Of a DNA stretch of 46,541 nt, positions 46,258-46,541 are shown one piece after another (position 1 is the stretch's first letter; each line of letters opens with the position of its first letter). This DNA comes from Bacteroidales bacterium (GTDB lineage Bacteria > Bacteroidota > Bacteroidia > Bacteroidales > Bacteroidaceae): the NCBI GenBank assembly GCA_029227175.1, contig JAQXZK010000014.1:1-46541 (forward strand), in the 5' to 3' direction. A program made the translations under genes and the position numbers. The notes under the pieces were generated by a model. It ran no database searches, was not told the origin of the DNA, and saw nothing but the letters and a program-made list of their open reading frames with translations.

Positions 46258-46541
46258 GACTTTGTCAAGGTGGCAAAGTCTCTTAGCGAGTGTCCCGGCC
46301 ACTTTGTCAACCCGGCAAAGCCTCCGAAAAGCCTCACCCCTCACTTTGTCAACCCGGCAAACCCCGCGAAAAACCTACACCCCCCACTTTGTCAACCCGC
46401 CAAAGCCTCCGAAAAGCCTCACCCCCCACTTTGTCAACCTGACAAACCCCGCGAAAACCCTGCACCCCCCACTTTGTCAAGTCGGCAAACCCCAAAATAC
46501 CGTATTTTACACACTTTGTCACGCTGACAAAGCCTCCGAGA
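46258..46541. repeat. Tandem array of 42/43-bp units each opening with an inverted repeat
   Basis: Units at 46258-46299 (42), 46300-46341 (42), 46342-46384 (43), 46385-46426 (42), 46427-46469 (43), 46470-46511 (42) and 46512-46541 (cut by the edge). Every unit begins (C/G)ACTTTGTCA, then 3-4 variable bases, then (G)nCAAA, forming CTTTGnC...GnCAAAG-type inverted repeats; the last is a perfect 8-bp stem (CTTTGTCA-CGC-TGACAAAG). Units 2 and 4 share GCCTCCGAAAAGCCTCACCCC; units 3 and 5 share CCCCGCGAAAA, making an 85-bp higher-order period. The 43-bp units break any reading frame, so the array is not a coding repeat. I see no gene in 46096-46257. Confidence 0.85.

Noticed and set aside
46099..46527. 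142-codon plus-strand ORF with Pro/Lys-rich repeats
   Set aside because: It is a chance frame over the tandem array. The 43-bp units shift the repeat phase, so the repeated DNA is read in different frames, which a real repeat protein would not do.
46258..46541. Possible CRISPR array
   Set aside because: The recognisable repeat is only about 11 bp plus a short inverted partner, and the material between is itself homologous between units, so there are no unique spacers and no cas genes.

Overview
The window looks like a chromosomal segment of a Bacteroidales bacterium, most likely Prevotella-like. Four things point there: the ATP synthase gene order (atpD-atpC-small membrane gene-atpB-E-F-H-A-G), promoters of the Bacteroidetes form TTTG-N20-TAnnTTTG with no recurrent Shine-Dalgarno sequence, Bacteroidetes-only families (DUF4924-like, DUF4091/GH123-like), and Na+-pumping decarboxylase genes beside anaerobic carbohydrate genes. 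The species call is inference. I saw no tRNA, rRNA, transposase, phage or CRISPR locus.

Layout. 1-850: an incomplete PD-(D/E)XK nuclease-like gene running off the left edge and lacking a convincing start. 952-2184: pepT. 2424-5803: Na+-translocating oxaloacetate decarboxylase-type operon (oadG-oadA-oadB, minus strand). 6001-8812: LysE-type exporter, DUF4924-like protein and peptide chain release factor 3. 8813-10049: a 1.2-kb stretch without a clear gene, rich in palindromes and with an inverted-repeat-flanked segment. 10050-12899: secreted GH3 glycosidase. 13191-20241: the complete nine-gene ATP synthase operon, with a good promoter and terminator. 20242-20820: terminators around three diverged 45-bp tandem repeats. 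20821-25139: glycogen/alpha-glucan block (glgB, YhcH-family protein, GH13 amylase-like). 25275-27636: fabD, thiD and a TenI/ThiE-like gene. 27782-33108, plus strand: phosphopantetheinyl transferase, an unrecognised protein with a possible signal peptide, a secreted C69 dipeptidase and a phosphohexomutase. 33222-39570, minus strand: a secreted GH2 enzyme, a Ser-type sulfatase and a GH123-like enzyme. Together these suggest attack on a sulfated, galactose/GalNAc-containing host or dietary glycan, but no SusC/SusD pair is present. 39671-46059: a four-gene heavy-metal efflux operon (His/Cys-rich secreted small protein, His-rich adaptor, RND pump, outer-membrane factor). 46258-46541: a tandem array of 42/43-bp units, each opening with a small inverted repeat, running off the right edge.

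Metabolic reading: the decarboxylase can store energy as a sodium gradient, while the c subunit of the ATP synthase lacks the usual Na+-ligand signature and looks proton-coupled. The glycogen genes and phosphohexomutase handle glucose storage. The GH3, GH2, sulfatase and GH123-like genes feed on glycans. The best candidates for something undescribed are the right-edge repeat array, the 45-bp repeat block, the palindromic 9-kb intergenic region and the apparently leaderless, metal-binding first gene of the efflux operon.
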